Below are positions 1-9,290 of a DNA stretch of 64,000 bases, piece after piece. The stretch is from Sporomusa sp. KB1 (lineage in GTDB: Bacteria > Bacillota > Negativicutes > Sporomusales > Sporomusaceae): the NCBI RefSeq assembly GCF_007830295.1, contig NZ_VLKC01000002.1:338785-402784 (forward strand). Direction: 5' to 3'. Each line of letters starts with the position of its first letter. Positions within the stretch are counted from its first letter, which is position 1. The translations under genes were made by a program, and so were the position numbers. Below the pieces are notes generated by a model that saw only the letters and a program-made list of their open reading frames with translations, did not search any database and was not told the origin of the DNA.

Positions 1-954
1 TGAGTCACTCACCGTATCAAGCACCATAAGCCCATAAGACGGCGGCACAAAACGGGGTGGCACCTTCATCTCACGGCGGTTATCCAGTTGGATAAGCAAT
101 TCATGACCGAGCGGGGATAAAATAGCGGCAAACACTTGCAGCCAGACATATTTTGCTGATAACAGCGCCAGCACTAGCAAGAGGATGCTGTAACCTGCCA
201 GGTGCAGCGCAGAATGCCACCGCCGCTGCTGCGGTAAACTTGCTATTGCCATGTCAGTATAACCCAGAGCTGCGACCACCGGCGCCATCACATAGAGTAA
301 GCTCGAGCCACTTGGTGGCTCCTGGACTACTGTTAGTAACGGCCACCATTCCGGCATTTTCATGACACCACCAGAAATAGTACCTGAAGGCATAGTCACC
401 GCCACCAGGATAACCAGCGGCAATGGCCAGAAGTTCTGCAGGCTAAAGGCTCCCACCAACCGCCCATCTTGTTTCTTGACAATCATGGGCATCGCACTGT
501 AGCTGCCGCTAATGGCAATTAACAGGCTCTCGGTAATGTGGAGTACAGCTACCAGTGACAGTACTTGCGGTACGTTAACCTCAGGCCAGCCAAAGATAAC
601 ATTTGCTAATGCCACCAGCCCGCCGGCATAAGCAAAGCACAAAAACCGCATATTGATAAGCATGAGCGCCAAAGCCACCGGCCAGATATAATTGAGACCA
701 AGCTGATTCAGTGTAACGCCAACAATTGTCAACAAAAAGCTGCCAGTGATACCACCAATAAGCCCATATACCCCAGCCAGCAATATTTGCTTCGTCAAGC
801 TATATTTATAAACACCGAACATTTGCCGCTGGCTTTTTTGCATCTGCCAATACTGATAGCCAACCAAGGCTAGAATTAGCCAAAAATTAACATCCAATAC
901 TACATCCAATGTCCCGCGAATAATGAGTGAAATTAGATCAGGCCATGGAAACAC
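1..954 (-). CDS. MinJ-like polytopic membrane protein, 3' end outside window
   Basis: Open frame of 318 codons without a stop, running off the left edge, so the C-terminus is missing. I chose the GTG at 954 because GAGGTGAG lies just upstream. The visible part is very hydrophobic, with about seven or eight membrane segments and a charged stretch (QLDNRREMKVPPRFVPP) near the cut. In B. subtilis the gene after ctpB is minJ, a membrane protein with a C-terminal PDZ domain that links DivIVA to MinD in division-site selection; position and topology match that pattern. The PDZ domain itself would lie outside the window, so the name rests on layout and topology only. Confidence 0.6.
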   Translation of the reverse strand, partial: MFPWPDLISLIIRGTLDVVLDVNFWLILALVGYQYWQMQKSQRQMFGVYKYSLTKQILLAGVYGLIGGITGSFLLTIVGVTLNQLGLNYIWPVALALMLINMRFLCFAYAGGLVALANVIFGWPEVNVPQVLSLVAVLHITESLLIAISGSYSAMPMIVKKQDGRLVGAFSLQNFWPLPLVILVAVTMPSGTISGGVMKMPEWWPLLTVVQEPPSGSSLLYVMAPVVAALGYTDMAIASLPQQRRWHSALHLAGYSILLLVLALLSAKYVWLQVFAAILSPLGHELLIQLDNRREMKVPPRFVPPSYGLMVLDTVSDS

Positions 955-1044
955 CTTGTCTCACCTCAATGCATTCTATATACATCAATAAACAATACAC
1001 CACCCGGCACGCCTGTACCTTCTTTAATTCAAAATATGCAGATA

Positions 1045-1076
1045 AGGGTTGGTTTATAAAATTATAAACCAACCCT
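1045..1076 (-). terminator. Hairpin between ctpB-like gene and minJ-like gene
   Basis: A perfect 15-bp inverted repeat (AGGGTTGGTTTATAA and its complement) with a 2-nt loop lies just after the protease stop codon. It lacks a good U-tract on the minus strand, so it may be a weak terminator or an mRNA 3'-end stabiliser. Confidence 0.45.
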
Positions 1077-1092
1077 CCCCTTTAGTACAGTA

Positions 1093-2238
1093 CTACATTT
1101 TGCTTTTCAAAACTTCAAGGGCTTTATCCAGCTGCACATCCTTATCTCTGCTTTCCGGCAATTGAACTACAATATCTGGTTCAATGCCCACACCATTAAT
1201 AGACCTGTCGTTCGGCGTCAGATACTTGGCAATGGTCAGCTTAATTGCTGAACCCTCGTCCAAGCGAACGATCGTCTGAACAGAACCCTTACCATAGGTC
1301 TTGGTTCCGATCAGTGTGCCTACGCCAGTATCTTGCGCTGCCCCGGCTACGATCTCTGAGGCGCTGGCACTACCACCATTAACCAAAATAGCGATCGGAT
1401 ATTTCGCGGTTTCCAACTTGGAAGAATGAGTTTCGCGTTGCCCATCGCGAGTAACCACTGAAACCACCGGACCTTTGGGAACAAACTGGCTAGCTACCTT
1501 AACACTCTCATCCAAAAGTCCGCCGGGATTATCCCGTAGATCAAGCACCATGGCTTTCATTCCTTGTTTTTCCAATTCCTGCAATTTGCGAACAAAATCA
1601 TTGCCTGTATTTTCATTAAACATAGATATCCGAATATAACCAATATTATTATCGAGCATTTTTCCAGCCACAGTCTTAATTTGAATGTTGGAACGGGTTA
1701 AGGTATAGTCTTGTACCTCCTGCTCACGCATAATGGTTAATACAACCTGACTGCCTTCAGGACCCCGAATCTTACTGACAGCTTCATCAAGCGCCAGATC
1801 TTTGGTATCTTGGCCATCGATCTTGATAATCTGGTCACCGCTTCTAATCCCGGATTTTTCACCAGGTGTACCCTCAATCGGAGCGATTACGGTAAGCATT
1901 TTATCCTTAGTACCAATAACAATACCTACCCCCCCAAAAGAACCTTCAGTCTCAATCATGAACTCTTTGAACATTTTGGCGTCCATATAGATAGAATGTG
2001 GATCATTAAGAGACTTTACCATCCCCTTAATCGATCCGGCTATCAGTGCCTCTACCGGTACCTCTTCTACATAACGAGACTTAACAACCTGTAATGCCCT
2101 TAACACCTTAAGCGTACTGACAACATCAGATGACCATGCATTCATCAGATATAAAAAACCGGCCGATGTCGTCAGAAATGTCACTAACACCAATACTACG
2201 GCGCCAAAAATTAGTTTACGGCGACTCAATAAATACAC
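1093..2238 (-). CDS. ctpB: S41 C-terminal processing peptidase (CtpA/CtpB family)
   Basis: 381 aa. One N-terminal membrane anchor (about residues 9-31), a PDZ domain (about 95-175, with GGVGI and GIRSGDQI), then the S41 protease core. The catalytic pair is visible as Ser292 in GGSASASEI and Lys317 in KTYGKG, 25 residues apart as usual in the family. The protein should be anchored outside the cytoplasmic membrane and cleave exported substrates near their C-termini; B. subtilis CtpB acts in sporulation signalling and its gene is likewise next to minJ. The specific substrate here is unknown. Confidence 0.93.
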   Translation of the reverse strand: MYLLSRRKLIFGAVVLVLVTFLTTSAGFLYLMNAWSSDVVSTLKVLRALQVVKSRYVEEVPVEALIAGSIKGMVKSLNDPHSIYMDAKMFKEFMIETEGSFGGVGIVIGTKDKMLTVIAPIEGTPGEKSGIRSGDQIIKIDGQDTKDLALDEAVSKIRGPEGSQVVLTIMREQEVQDYTLTRSNIQIKTVAGKMLDNNIGYIRISMFNENTGNDFVRKLQELEKQGMKAMVLDLRDNPGGLLDESVKVASQFVPKGPVVSVVTRDGQRETHSSKLETAKYPIAILVNGGSASASEIVAGAAQDTGVGTLIGTKTYGKGSVQTIVRLDEGSAIKLTIAKYLTPNDRSINGVGIEPDIVVQLPESRDKDVQLDKALEVLKSKM

Positions 2239-2362
2239 CTCGCAGAAGTCGCGGGTTCAATACCGGACTTATCCCTTTTTCTTCTTATCCTTTTAACTAT
2301 ATGTTAAATTAGTTGTAAATATTCTTACCTGGAATAAGATTGCACACTTTCCGTGTCTTTCG

Positions 2363-3502
2363 TTAAGGCAAATATCCCATGGGGCTAACTGGCGAACCAT
2401 TTTCCCGCACTTCAAAATGCAAATGCGGACCAGTCGAATAGCCGGTCGAACCAACGCGGGAAATTATCTGTCCTTTGTGTACCCTGGCCCCCTCTTCCAC
2501 CAGCAGCTCTGAATTATGCGCATATAATGTTGAAATCCCGTTACCATGATCAATAATAATGGCATTACCATAGCCGCCCATCCAGCCACTGGACACCACG
2601 ACGCCACTATCAGCTGCCGCAACCGCATCACCATAATCAGCGCCAATATCAATGCCGCTATGGAATCGACCAGTGCCAAAAATCGGGTGTGTCCGCCAAC
2701 CGAATGGCGATGTAATCGGGCCTGAGGCCGGCCACATTAGTGCCCCACTACCACCTGCCGGACCAGCAGCATTACTGCCTGAAGACTGAATCCGCCTAAT
2801 CATCTGCTCAATCTGACTAGAGGTTTCCATGAGTTCCCTATATGCCTGTTCAGCCGTGTCACGCTCATTTACAGCTGATTCCAATACCTTCTCGCGCTCA
2901 TTTTTTTGGGATTCAATAAGCGCCTTTTTCGTAGCAGCTTGTGCCTTAAGGTCAGTAATTACTGCCTTGTCCCGCTCAAGTTCAGCCCGTTTCTGAACCA
3001 CAAGCTCACGTTCGGCCTTTACTTGAGCGACAAGATTTATATCCAGATTAACAACCCGTTTTAGCAACTCTGCCCTTGTAGTAAAATCAGCAAAATCTGT
3101 GGCCCCGAATAGAACATCCAGATAATTTACCTGACCATTCTTATAGATATCGCGCATTCTCTTATTAAGAATTTGGCTACGCTCAGCCAGATTTTTTTCT
3201 ACTTTAGCTAATAACGCCGTATTCACCGTTATCTGCTGCTCAGTAGCGGCAAGTTCGGATAAAATACTGTTGTATTCGCTGGCTGCCGTATCAAGATTAC
3301 CCTGAATCGTCCGCAGCTGTTCAGAGACACTATCCACCTGCTGTTGGGCCTGTGTCGCTTTATTTTGCTGCATTTCTATCTGCAGCTGAACATCTTCGAG
3401 TTCACGCTGTTTTTGATCAACCTCATCCGCCAGCGCCGTTGCCAGTACACCGGCAACCAGTACCATGATCAACAAGACTGATAAAATACGTTTACTAAGC
3501 AA
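2363..3502 (-). CDS. M23 murein hydrolase with coiled coil (EnvC/CwlO-like), FtsEX partner
   Basis: 379 aa. Signal peptide (residues 1-25, ending ATALADE), a long coiled coil (about 28-235), a Gly/Ala linker, then an M23 (LytM) domain (about 255-375). The zinc ligands and catalytic residues are intact: HSGID (His281, Asp285), His329 in YAHN, and HLH at 360-362. E. coli EnvC is a degenerate M23 activator, but this one looks active. The gene follows ftsE-ftsX by 14 nt, so the coiled coil is probably the part that FtsEX grips, as for CwlO in Bacillus. Role: cell-wall cleavage in elongation or septation. Confidence 0.9.
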   Translation of the reverse strand: MLSKRILSVLLIMVLVAGVLATALADEVDQKQRELEDVQLQIEMQQNKATQAQQQVDSVSEQLRTIQGNLDTAASEYNSILSELAATEQQITVNTALLAKVEKNLAERSQILNKRMRDIYKNGQVNYLDVLFGATDFADFTTRAELLKRVVNLDINLVAQVKAERELVVQKRAELERDKAVITDLKAQAATKKALIESQKNEREKVLESAVNERDTAEQAYRELMETSSQIEQMIRRIQSSGSNAAGPAGGSGALMWPASGPITSPFGWRTHPIFGTGRFHSGIDIGADYGDAVAAADSGVVVSSGWMGGYGNAIIIDHGNGISTLYAHNSELLVEEGARVHKGQIISRVGSTGYSTGPHLHFEVRENGSPVSPMGYLP

Positions 3503-3516
3503 TGCTCTCCCTCCTG

Positions 3517-4404
3517 TTACACCTTCATAAACCGCTTAAGTGAAATGGTACTGCCTAACGCACCAATGGCTGTGCCCACAACGAGCAACACAATACTAAT
3601 ATGAGTCAAGAATGGACTCTTAGGAATCAATGGTAAAAAGGCCAGCGATTCATAGACCTTTTCGGTAAGAGTGCTATAGGTCTGGCTCAAGATGAGCATT
3701 GCACAAAGTGCACCACTAAAACCTAATATCATGCCTTCAATCATGAAAGGGAACCGGATAAACCAATCAGTTGCCCCAACATACTTCATAATCCCGATCT
3801 CTTTACGGCGGGCAAAAACGGTAATCCGAATGGTATTTGAGATAATGAACAAAGCCGCCAGCGCCAGAAAAATAATCAGAATAAGCCCAAAAATCCGAAC
3901 CAATTTCGTCAAAGCAAACAATTGCTCAATGACTTCCTGACCATAGTTGGCATTTTCTACCCCTTTAAGCTGAGCAATCGCCTGGGACACCGATTTCACA
4001 TACTCTGGCTTGTCTACCTTTACTTCAAAGGAATTCGGCAACGGGTTAGTGTCTCCCAGGGCCGTAAGCAAGCCTTGCTGCTCGCCTAAACGGTCTTTGA
4101 ACTTAACCATAGCCTCGCCCTTATCAATAAACATTACCTCTGTTACACCAGCTAGCTTGGTTATCCTTGTGCCTATCTCCCTCATATCCCGGTCAGATAA
4201 CCCGTCTTCCATGTATACAGTAATCTGTACTTGGGTTTCCAGGGTAGAAGCAATATGATTAAGGTTAAGCACCATAACCAAAAACATGCCCAGAATCAGC
4301 AGTGACACCGCCACCGTACTCACAGAAGCAATACTCATCAGGCTGTTACGTCTTAGCGAAGAAATTGCCTCACGCACGAAATATTCAAAGGTCCTAATCT
4401 TCAT
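3517..4404 (-). CDS. ftsX: Cell division ABC transporter permease FtsX
   Basis: 295 aa. Short cytoplasmic N-terminus, membrane segment at about 22-46, a large extracytoplasmic domain (about 50-165), then three more membrane segments, the four-helix FtsX plan. It overlaps the end of ftsE by 11 nt, implying translational coupling. With FtsE it passes the ATPase stroke across the membrane to a wall hydrolase, here almost surely the M23 protein encoded next. Family motifs such as NTIRITVFARRKEIGIMK (after the second segment) are clear. Confidence 0.95.
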   Translation of the reverse strand: MKIRTFEYFVREAISSLRRNSLMSIASVSTVAVSLLILGMFLVMVLNLNHIASTLETQVQITVYMEDGLSDRDMREIGTRITKLAGVTEVMFIDKGEAMVKFKDRLGEQQGLLTALGDTNPLPNSFEVKVDKPEYVKSVSQAIAQLKGVENANYGQEVIEQLFALTKLVRIFGLILIIFLALAALFIISNTIRITVFARRKEIGIMKYVGATDWFIRFPFMIEGMILGFSGALCAMLILSQTYSTLTEKVYESLAFLPLIPKSPFLTHISIVLLVVGTAIGALGSTISLKRFMKV

Positions 4405-5080
4405 AGCCGTATACTCCTTTTACCTGGTCACGAACAATACGGCCTTTTTCAATAGCAATAACCCGTTTGCGCAACGCGTCGACAACAGTTTTATCGTGAG
4501 TAGCCATAATAATAGTCGTACCTGCCTTGTTAATGGTATCAAACACCTTCATGATTTCCCACGAGGTATCCGGATCCAAATTGCCGGTGGGTTCATCGGC
4601 AATAACAATAACCGGATTATTGACAATGGCCCTGGCAATAGCTACCCGCTGCTGCTCACCACCTGACATTTCAGATGGATAGGTACGCACTTTGTGTCTG
4701 AGGCCGACTAAATCGAGCACATTATGCACTCGTTTTTGCATTTCCCGGTGCGGCGCTTCAACCACCTGCATAGCAAAAGCCACATTGTCATATACAGTTT
4801 TATTGGGTAACAACCGATAATCCTGAAATACTATACCCAAGCCCCGTCGCAAATACGGCACATCTTTTGGCAGCATCTCGACGACATTCCGTCCATTAAC
4901 AACAAGCCGTCCGCTTGTGGGCAGTTCTTCACGTAAAATTAACTTAATGAATGTCGACTTACCAGCACCACTTGGCCCCACGATAAAAACAAACTCACCT
5001 TTTGGGATATCTACTGTAACATCAGCTAACGCAACTGAGCCATTGCTGTATACCTTCGACACTTCACTCATGTAAATCAA
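4394..5080 (-). CDS. ftsE: Cell division ATP-binding protein FtsE
   Basis: 228 aa ABC ATPase. Walker A GPSGAGKST at 35-43, signature SGGEQ at 139-143, Walker B VIVIADEPTGNLD at 157-169, and an H-loop in ATHD. The TTG at 5080 sits 10 nt after GGAGG and gives an N-terminus typical of FtsE (MIYMSEVSKVY); an ATG nine bases inside is the alternative. First gene of ftsE-ftsX-M23. It works at the inner face of the membrane with FtsX to activate peptidoglycan hydrolysis. Confidence 0.95.
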   Translation of the reverse strand: MIYMSEVSKVYSNGSVALADVTVDIPKGEFVFIVGPSGAGKSTFIKLILREELPTSGRLVVNGRNVVEMLPKDVPYLRRGLGIVFQDYRLLPNKTVYDNVAFAMQVVEAPHREMQKRVHNVLDLVGLRHKVRTYPSEMSGGEQQRVAIARAIVNNPVIVIADEPTGNLDPDTSWEIMKVFDTINKAGTTIIMATHDKTVVDALRKRVIAIEKGRIVRDQVKGVYGYED

Positions 5081-5195
5081 TCGTAGAGTACCTCCATCCT
5101 AAATTCAAAGACCAAAACATATAGACTATTCGACGTAGATCCACAAAACCCTCCTTACTCGCGGACTATTGATTATGGATTGTTACTTTATCTCA

Positions 5196-5936
5196 CTACT
5201 TCAGCAGTTCCAACGTATACAACGTCGTCAGCCCTAACACGCTTAATAAACCAAAATACCACCATGCCACCTTCAAACGCTGCGTCGTTGTCAATTGATA
5301 ATAACCGTCCGCTTGTGTCTCTTCCCCCCGCCACAATTCAAATAAAGAGAATAAAAAAATTAGTAAAACCAAAATGTTATAAGTAAATAAGAACACAACA
5401 CCAATAACAAAACTGCCAATCCACCAAAGTCGTGGCGAGATGGCAGCTGCAATGCGTTCTCCATCCAGTGGAGCGCAGGGAATAAGGTTAAAAATATTCA
5501 GCAGGCAGGCGGTATACGAAAGTACCAACATCAACGTACTACTGCTCCACAGATAAAAAGCCAAACATACCAATGCGCTCAGCGTCCCCGCTGCGGGACC
5601 ACCAATAGCAATATTGGCTGTCATTTTGGCATTGATGGGTGGACGGTTTAAGCTAATAACAGCACCAATGAAAGGGATAAAGGTAGGACCGTTGGCTCTG
5701 AGGCCAACAATACGTGAGGCCGCAATATGACCCAATTCATGAACCAATAGCAGCAAGATAAAACCGATACCGAACTTAACACCAAAGGCGAGCGCATAAA
5801 AAACCAGCGATACCAGCATAGACACGGCCGTAGAAAGAGTACCGCTCACCTGGACTAGCGCCAGTAATCCTACTATCCCGATCCCGGCCCGGCGTAGTAC
5901 ACGCCGGCCCAGATTTATTACCTGCCAACAGTTCAC
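5196..5936 (-). CDS. Site-2 protease family (M50) membrane metalloprotease
   Basis: 246 aa, about six membrane segments. The zinc motif HELGH is at residues 66-70 and the second site NLIPCAPLDGE at about 150-160 supplies the Asp ligand (Asp158), so the protease should be active. Short M50 proteins without PDZ or CBS domains are common in Firmicutes and mostly uncharacterised; the family cleaves substrates within the membrane. The start ATG follows a GGGAGGGATG stretch. It lies between ftsE and the terminator of the transketolase operon, so it probably has its own promoter. Confidence 0.85.
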   Translation of the reverse strand: MNCWQVINLGRRVLRRAGIGIVGLLALVQVSGTLSTAVSMLVSLVFYALAFGVKFGIGFILLLLVHELGHIAASRIVGLRANGPTFIPFIGAVISLNRPPINAKMTANIAIGGPAAGTLSALVCLAFYLWSSSTLMLVLSYTACLLNIFNLIPCAPLDGERIAAAISPRLWWIGSFVIGVVFLFTYNILVLLIFLFSLFELWRGEETQADGYYQLTTTQRLKVAWWYFGLLSVLGLTTLYTLELLK

Positions 5937-6013
5937 AGCATCCCTCCTCCCGGACTAAACATCTTCTCTGCCTTTGCCACAATGACCGCAGAAGGGTCAC
6001 TGCGATAAGCAGG

Positions 6014-6063
6014 TAAAAAAAATCCCGCACATACATCATAGATATGCATGTGCGGGATTTTTT
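6014..6063 (-). terminator. Intrinsic terminator of the transketolase operon
   Basis: Inverted repeat AATCCCGCACAT and its complement around a short AT-rich loop, with T-runs on both strands, so it should work in either direction. It lies between the transketolase C-half gene and the downstream site-2 protease gene. Confidence 0.8.
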
Positions 6064-6146
6064 ACCCTAACAGAAAGTAAAACTTTCTTCAAGCAAACAC
6101 GACTTGTCGCCAAAGGCTCAGCACAAATCGCGTTTTCTTTATTATT

Positions 6147-7091
6147 TTATTGGTTTTTGCGGCTAACTACCTTTTTAGCCGCAACGACAATCGCTTCTGC
6201 AGTTAAATTATATTTTTTCAGCAAGTCACCCGGTGTACCTGATTCGCCAAACGTATCCATAACGCCCAAACGTTCCATTGGAACAGGCGCATTTTCGGCA
6301 AGTACCTCGGCAACTGCGCTGCCAAGACCACCGATAATGCTGTGTTCTTCACAGGTCACAATCGCACCAGTGTCACGGGCAGCGGCAATAATGGCCTCTT
6401 TGTCAATCGGTTTAATGGAAGCCATAGCTAGTACCCGCGCACTTATTCCCTGGGAAATAAGCTGCTCTGCTGCATGCCGTGCCGGAGCCACCATGACGCC
6501 GCAGGCAATAATAGTTACATCTGTGCCATCTGTTAACAGCGCAGCTTTACCAATACGGAATTCATAAGCTTCGCCAAAAACATTAGGTACTGCTGACCGT
6601 CCCAGACGAATATATACTGGTCCTTTATGCTCAGCAGCAAAATCAATGGCCTGCTTAGTCTCAGTTGCATCAGCAGGTACAATAACCGTCAAATTCGGTA
6701 ATACCCGCATGATAGCGATATCCTCAATGGACTGGTGGGAGGCACCATCTTCACCGACAGTCAAACCGGCATGAGTTGCAGCAATCTTAACATTGAGCTC
6801 AGGATAACAGATTGAATTGCGCACTTGTTCAAACGCGCGGCCGGTTGCAAACATAGCGAAAGTTGAAACAAAAGGAATCTTCCCCGCAGCGGCCAGACCA
6901 GCGGCAACCCCCATCAGATTCTGCTCAGCAATGCCAACATTGAAAAACCGGTCAGGATGCGCTTTAGCAAACACATTGGTTTTGGTCGACTTAGACAGGT
7001 CGGCGTCTAATACCACGACATTTTTATTGCGATCACCCAGATCCTTTAATGCCAGACCGTAGGCTTCGCGAGTTGCGAGTTCTTTACCCAT
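6147..7091 (-). CDS. Transketolase, C-terminal subunit
   Basis: 314 aa, matching the C-terminal half of transketolase: the pyrimidine-binding domain with GIAEQNLMGVAAGLA (about residues 53-67) and a C-terminal transketolase domain. In many Firmicutes transketolase is made as two polypeptides that together bind thiamine diphosphate and move two-carbon ketol units in the pentose phosphate pathway. The N-half gene is upstream, but 175 nt separate the two because a palindromic element lies between them. DXS-like proteins are less likely since both halves have the length and order of split transketolases. Confidence 0.93.
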   Translation of the reverse strand: MGKELATREAYGLALKDLGDRNKNVVVLDADLSKSTKTNVFAKAHPDRFFNVGIAEQNLMGVAAGLAAAGKIPFVSTFAMFATGRAFEQVRNSICYPELNVKIAATHAGLTVGEDGASHQSIEDIAIMRVLPNLTVIVPADATETKQAIDFAAEHKGPVYIRLGRSAVPNVFGEAYEFRIGKAALLTDGTDVTIIACGVMVAPARHAAEQLISQGISARVLAMASIKPIDKEAIIAAARDTGAIVTCEEHSIIGGLGSAVAEVLAENAPVPMERLGVMDTFGESGTPGDLLKKYNLTAEAIVVAAKKVVSRKNQ

Positions 7092-7117
7092 TATTATCTA
7101 TGCACCTCTCTCAGTGG

Positions 7118-7237
7118 ATGCTGGTTCTGAACGCCCATCTGCTTTGTTGCTCCTGCGATCCGTTGCTCAACGTACTACGTGTACGTCTCCGCTACGGTTC
7201 TCGGTGCGCCTAGCATCTGGGCATTCATAACCAGCAT
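7118..7237. repeat. Palindromic repeat element, family A copy 1 (120 bp)
   Basis: Imperfect terminal inverted repeats of 20 bp, 7118-7137 against 7218-7237 (18 of 20 positions pair), form a long hairpin. The inner sequence shares blocks with copy 2 at 8251-8438: an AGGCGC block near one arm, GACGTAC/GTACGT in the middle, and CAGGAG followed by AGATGGGCGTT near the other arm. No coding capacity is seen. It sits inside the transketolase transcription unit. Confidence 0.7.
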
Positions 7238-7266
7238 CGTGTATATTCATAGTTTCTTTAAACCTA

Positions 7267-8109
7267 TTAATCGTCCATAGCCTCTAATTCGGCTAAGAAT
7301 GTTGTGCACTCTTCACGGGTGGGAGCTTTACCGTGCCATTCGGCAACGTTTTCCATTTGACAAACGCCTTTGCCTTTGATGGTTTTAGCTACTATCATGG
7401 TCGGTTTATCTTTTACGGTCTTGGCTGCTTGAATGGCATCATAGATTGCGTTATAGTCATGGCCGTCAATAACAATTACATTCCAGCCAAAAGCCTGCCA
7501 TTTTTCAGGAATAGGCAGTGGCGACATGACTTCGCTAATCGGCCCATCAATCTGCAAACCATTAAAATCAACAAACGCCGTGAGGTTGTCCAGCTTATAA
7601 TGAGGAGCAAACATAGCAGCTTCCCATACCTGACCCTCTTCCAGTTCGCCATCACCTAGCAAGGCATATACCCGGTAATCCCGGGCATCCAGCTTACCAG
7701 CCAATGCCATACCATTGGCAGCACTCAAACCTTGTCCCAAAGAACCGGTAGACATATCCACACCGGGAATTTTTTTCATCTCAGGATGGCCCTGAAGACG
7801 GCTGTTAATCTTGCGCAGAGTCAATAATTCTTCCTTAGGCAAATACCCCTTCTCTGCCAGTGTGGCATAAAGCACCGGCGCCGCATGCCCTTTGGAGAGC
7901 ACAAAGCGGTCGCGGTCAGCGTCCTTAGGATTCGCCGGGTCTACCTTCATTTCGGCAAAATAAAGCACAGTTAGAATATCGGCCGCAGATAAGGAACCAC
8001 CGGGATGACCGGATTTCGCCTCAGTAACCATACGTACAATATTACCCCGAATGGATTTGGCCCGCCTGGCAAGCTCAGTGAGCTGCTGCGGAGTTAGTTT
8101 TTGTGACAT
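7267..8109 (-). CDS. Transketolase, N-terminal subunit
   Basis: 280 aa. Carries the thiamine diphosphate/metal site GDGELEEGQVWEAA (about residues 153-166) and the early HPGGSLSAADIL segment (about 34-46) of the transketolase N-half. Pairs with the downstream C-half gene to give the functional enzyme. Start ATG follows AGGAGGTTGAAAGA. The 325-nt stretch upstream, before the YitT gene, is filled by an 18-bp palindrome and a second palindromic element, so the promoter must lie in or near these. Confidence 0.93.
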   Translation of the reverse strand: MSQKLTPQQLTELARRAKSIRGNIVRMVTEAKSGHPGGSLSAADILTVLYFAEMKVDPANPKDADRDRFVLSKGHAAPVLYATLAEKGYLPKEELLTLRKINSRLQGHPEMKKIPGVDMSTGSLGQGLSAANGMALAGKLDARDYRVYALLGDGELEEGQVWEAAMFAPHYKLDNLTAFVDFNGLQIDGPISEVMSPLPIPEKWQAFGWNVIVIDGHDYNAIYDAIQAAKTVKDKPTMIVAKTIKGKGVCQMENVAEWHGKAPTREECTTFLAELEAMDD

Positions 8110-8186
8110 TCTTTCAACCTCCTATAGTCCTTTATCTAGGCGGGGTTAATCCCCAATGTTTCAACTAGTCCGTCGTAATCCACAAT

Positions 8187-8204
8187 GTTTCAGCTAGCTG
8201 AAAC
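8187..8204. repeat. Perfect 18-bp palindrome upstream of transketolase genes
   Basis: GTTTCAGCTAGCTGAAAC reads the same on both strands. A partial direct copy (CAATGTTTCAACTAG) lies about 30 nt to the left. It could be an operator for the transketolase operon or a scar of repeat insertion, as the core GTTTCAG also occurs at the ends of the neighbouring element. Confidence 0.45.
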
Positions 8205-8250
8205 GAGTTCACTACTACTAGTGCACTATATATAATAAATGTGCCAAGGC

Positions 8251-8438
8251 CTGAAACTGGCTAGAAATGTCCAGCTGCGAGGCGCGACGAGGACGTACCC
8301 GTAGTCGTACTGGGAAGTACGTCGGAGGGAACGCCCACAGGAGTAACACCGTCGCCTATGAGACTGCAATACGTCTCTAGGATGGCAGTGAGCTTGTTGT
8401 AACAGCCCGTGTAGATGGGCGTTTATAGCCAGTTTCAG
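8251..8438. repeat. Palindromic repeat element, family A copy 2 (188 bp)
   Basis: Arms CTGAAACTGGCTA (8251-8263) and TAGCCAGTTTCAG (8426-8438) are perfect inverted repeats, with pairing continuing inward to a TGTCCA/TGGGCG pair. An inner palindrome GACGTAC/GTACGTC is present. Compared with copy 1 it holds an extra block at about 8352-8406. The right arm contains the stop codon of the YitT gene (8435-8437), so the element has become part of that gene's end. Confidence 0.7.
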
Positions 8439-9280
8439 CGATGGGTGGTGAAGCCCTCGCCAAGTACCTCATGCGCATCAGTGACAATAACAAAAGCCTG
8501 GCAATCAATTCGGTATACCAGGTCCTTGACAGCAGAAACCTCTCTGGTACTGACTACGCAGAAAACGACCTCACGATTGGCATGGGTATAAGCGCCGCGG
8601 CCTGACAAATAAGTCACTCCCCGCCCGAGTTCAGTCATAATGGCCTCTGACACCTTCTCCGGTGACTTTGACATGATGAAAAAAGCTTTGGCATTACTTG
8701 AACCTTCTTGCACCAGATCAATGATTTGCGTAGTAACAAATAAAGAAATAAGTCCATATAATGACAACTCCGCACTGCCAAACACAAGACCCGCTGTGGC
8801 AATAACGAAAAAATCAACTCCCAAGAGCGCCTGCCCAATACTGATCTTGGTTAATTTATGAATAATAGCTGCTGCCAAATCAGTACCAGCCGTTGTTCCT
8901 TTAAATTTAAACACAATTCCCATACCAACACCGGCAAGAATACCACCATATAAAGAATTAAGCAACAAATCGTGGGTGAGAACAGGAACAAACGGTGCCG
9001 ATAAATCAATGCTAACCGCTAAAATACCCGCACCCAGCAGTGTATTCATACCAAAACGGGTTCCCAGGATTTTAACACTAAGCAACAACATGGGAATATC
9101 AAAGGCCAGCATAGTCATGCCTACCGGCAACCCAAACGTATGGTGGAGCACTGTGGCCAAGCCGCTAATGCCGCCTGCCGCAACTTTATTAGGGATTAAA
9201 AACATATTAAGAGCCACAGCAGTAATTACCGTGCCCAGCATAATTCCCAAATAGTCACGCAGCCACTTTCTCTTCACCAT
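8435..9280 (-). CDS. YitT family membrane protein (DUF161 + DUF2179)
   Basis: 281 aa. Five or six membrane segments in the first 200 residues (the YitT/DUF161 repeat) followed by a soluble DUF2179 domain (about 215-275, with GRGVTYLSGRGAYT). Transport function is suspected for this widespread Firmicute family but not established. The last codons and stop lie inside the arm of a palindromic element, so the native C-terminus may have been altered by a few residues. csaB ends 10 nt upstream, suggesting one operon with csaB and the DUF5693 gene. Confidence 0.88.
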   Translation of the reverse strand: MVKRKWLRDYLGIMLGTVITAVALNMFLIPNKVAAGGISGLATVLHHTFGLPVGMTMLAFDIPMLLLSVKILGTRFGMNTLLGAGILAVSIDLSAPFVPVLTHDLLLNSLYGGILAGVGMGIVFKFKGTTAGTDLAAAIIHKLTKISIGQALLGVDFFVIATAGLVFGSAELSLYGLISLFVTTQIIDLVQEGSSNAKAFFIMSKSPEKVSEAIMTELGRGVTYLSGRGAYTHANREVVFCVVSTREVSAVKDLVYRIDCQAFVIVTDAHEVLGEGFTTHR

Positions 9281-9290
9281 CGCTACCTCC

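Noticed and set aside
153..365. Plus-strand 70-codon frame at the left edge
   Set aside because: It is the shadow of the minus-strand membrane protein that fills 1-954 and has no ribosome site.
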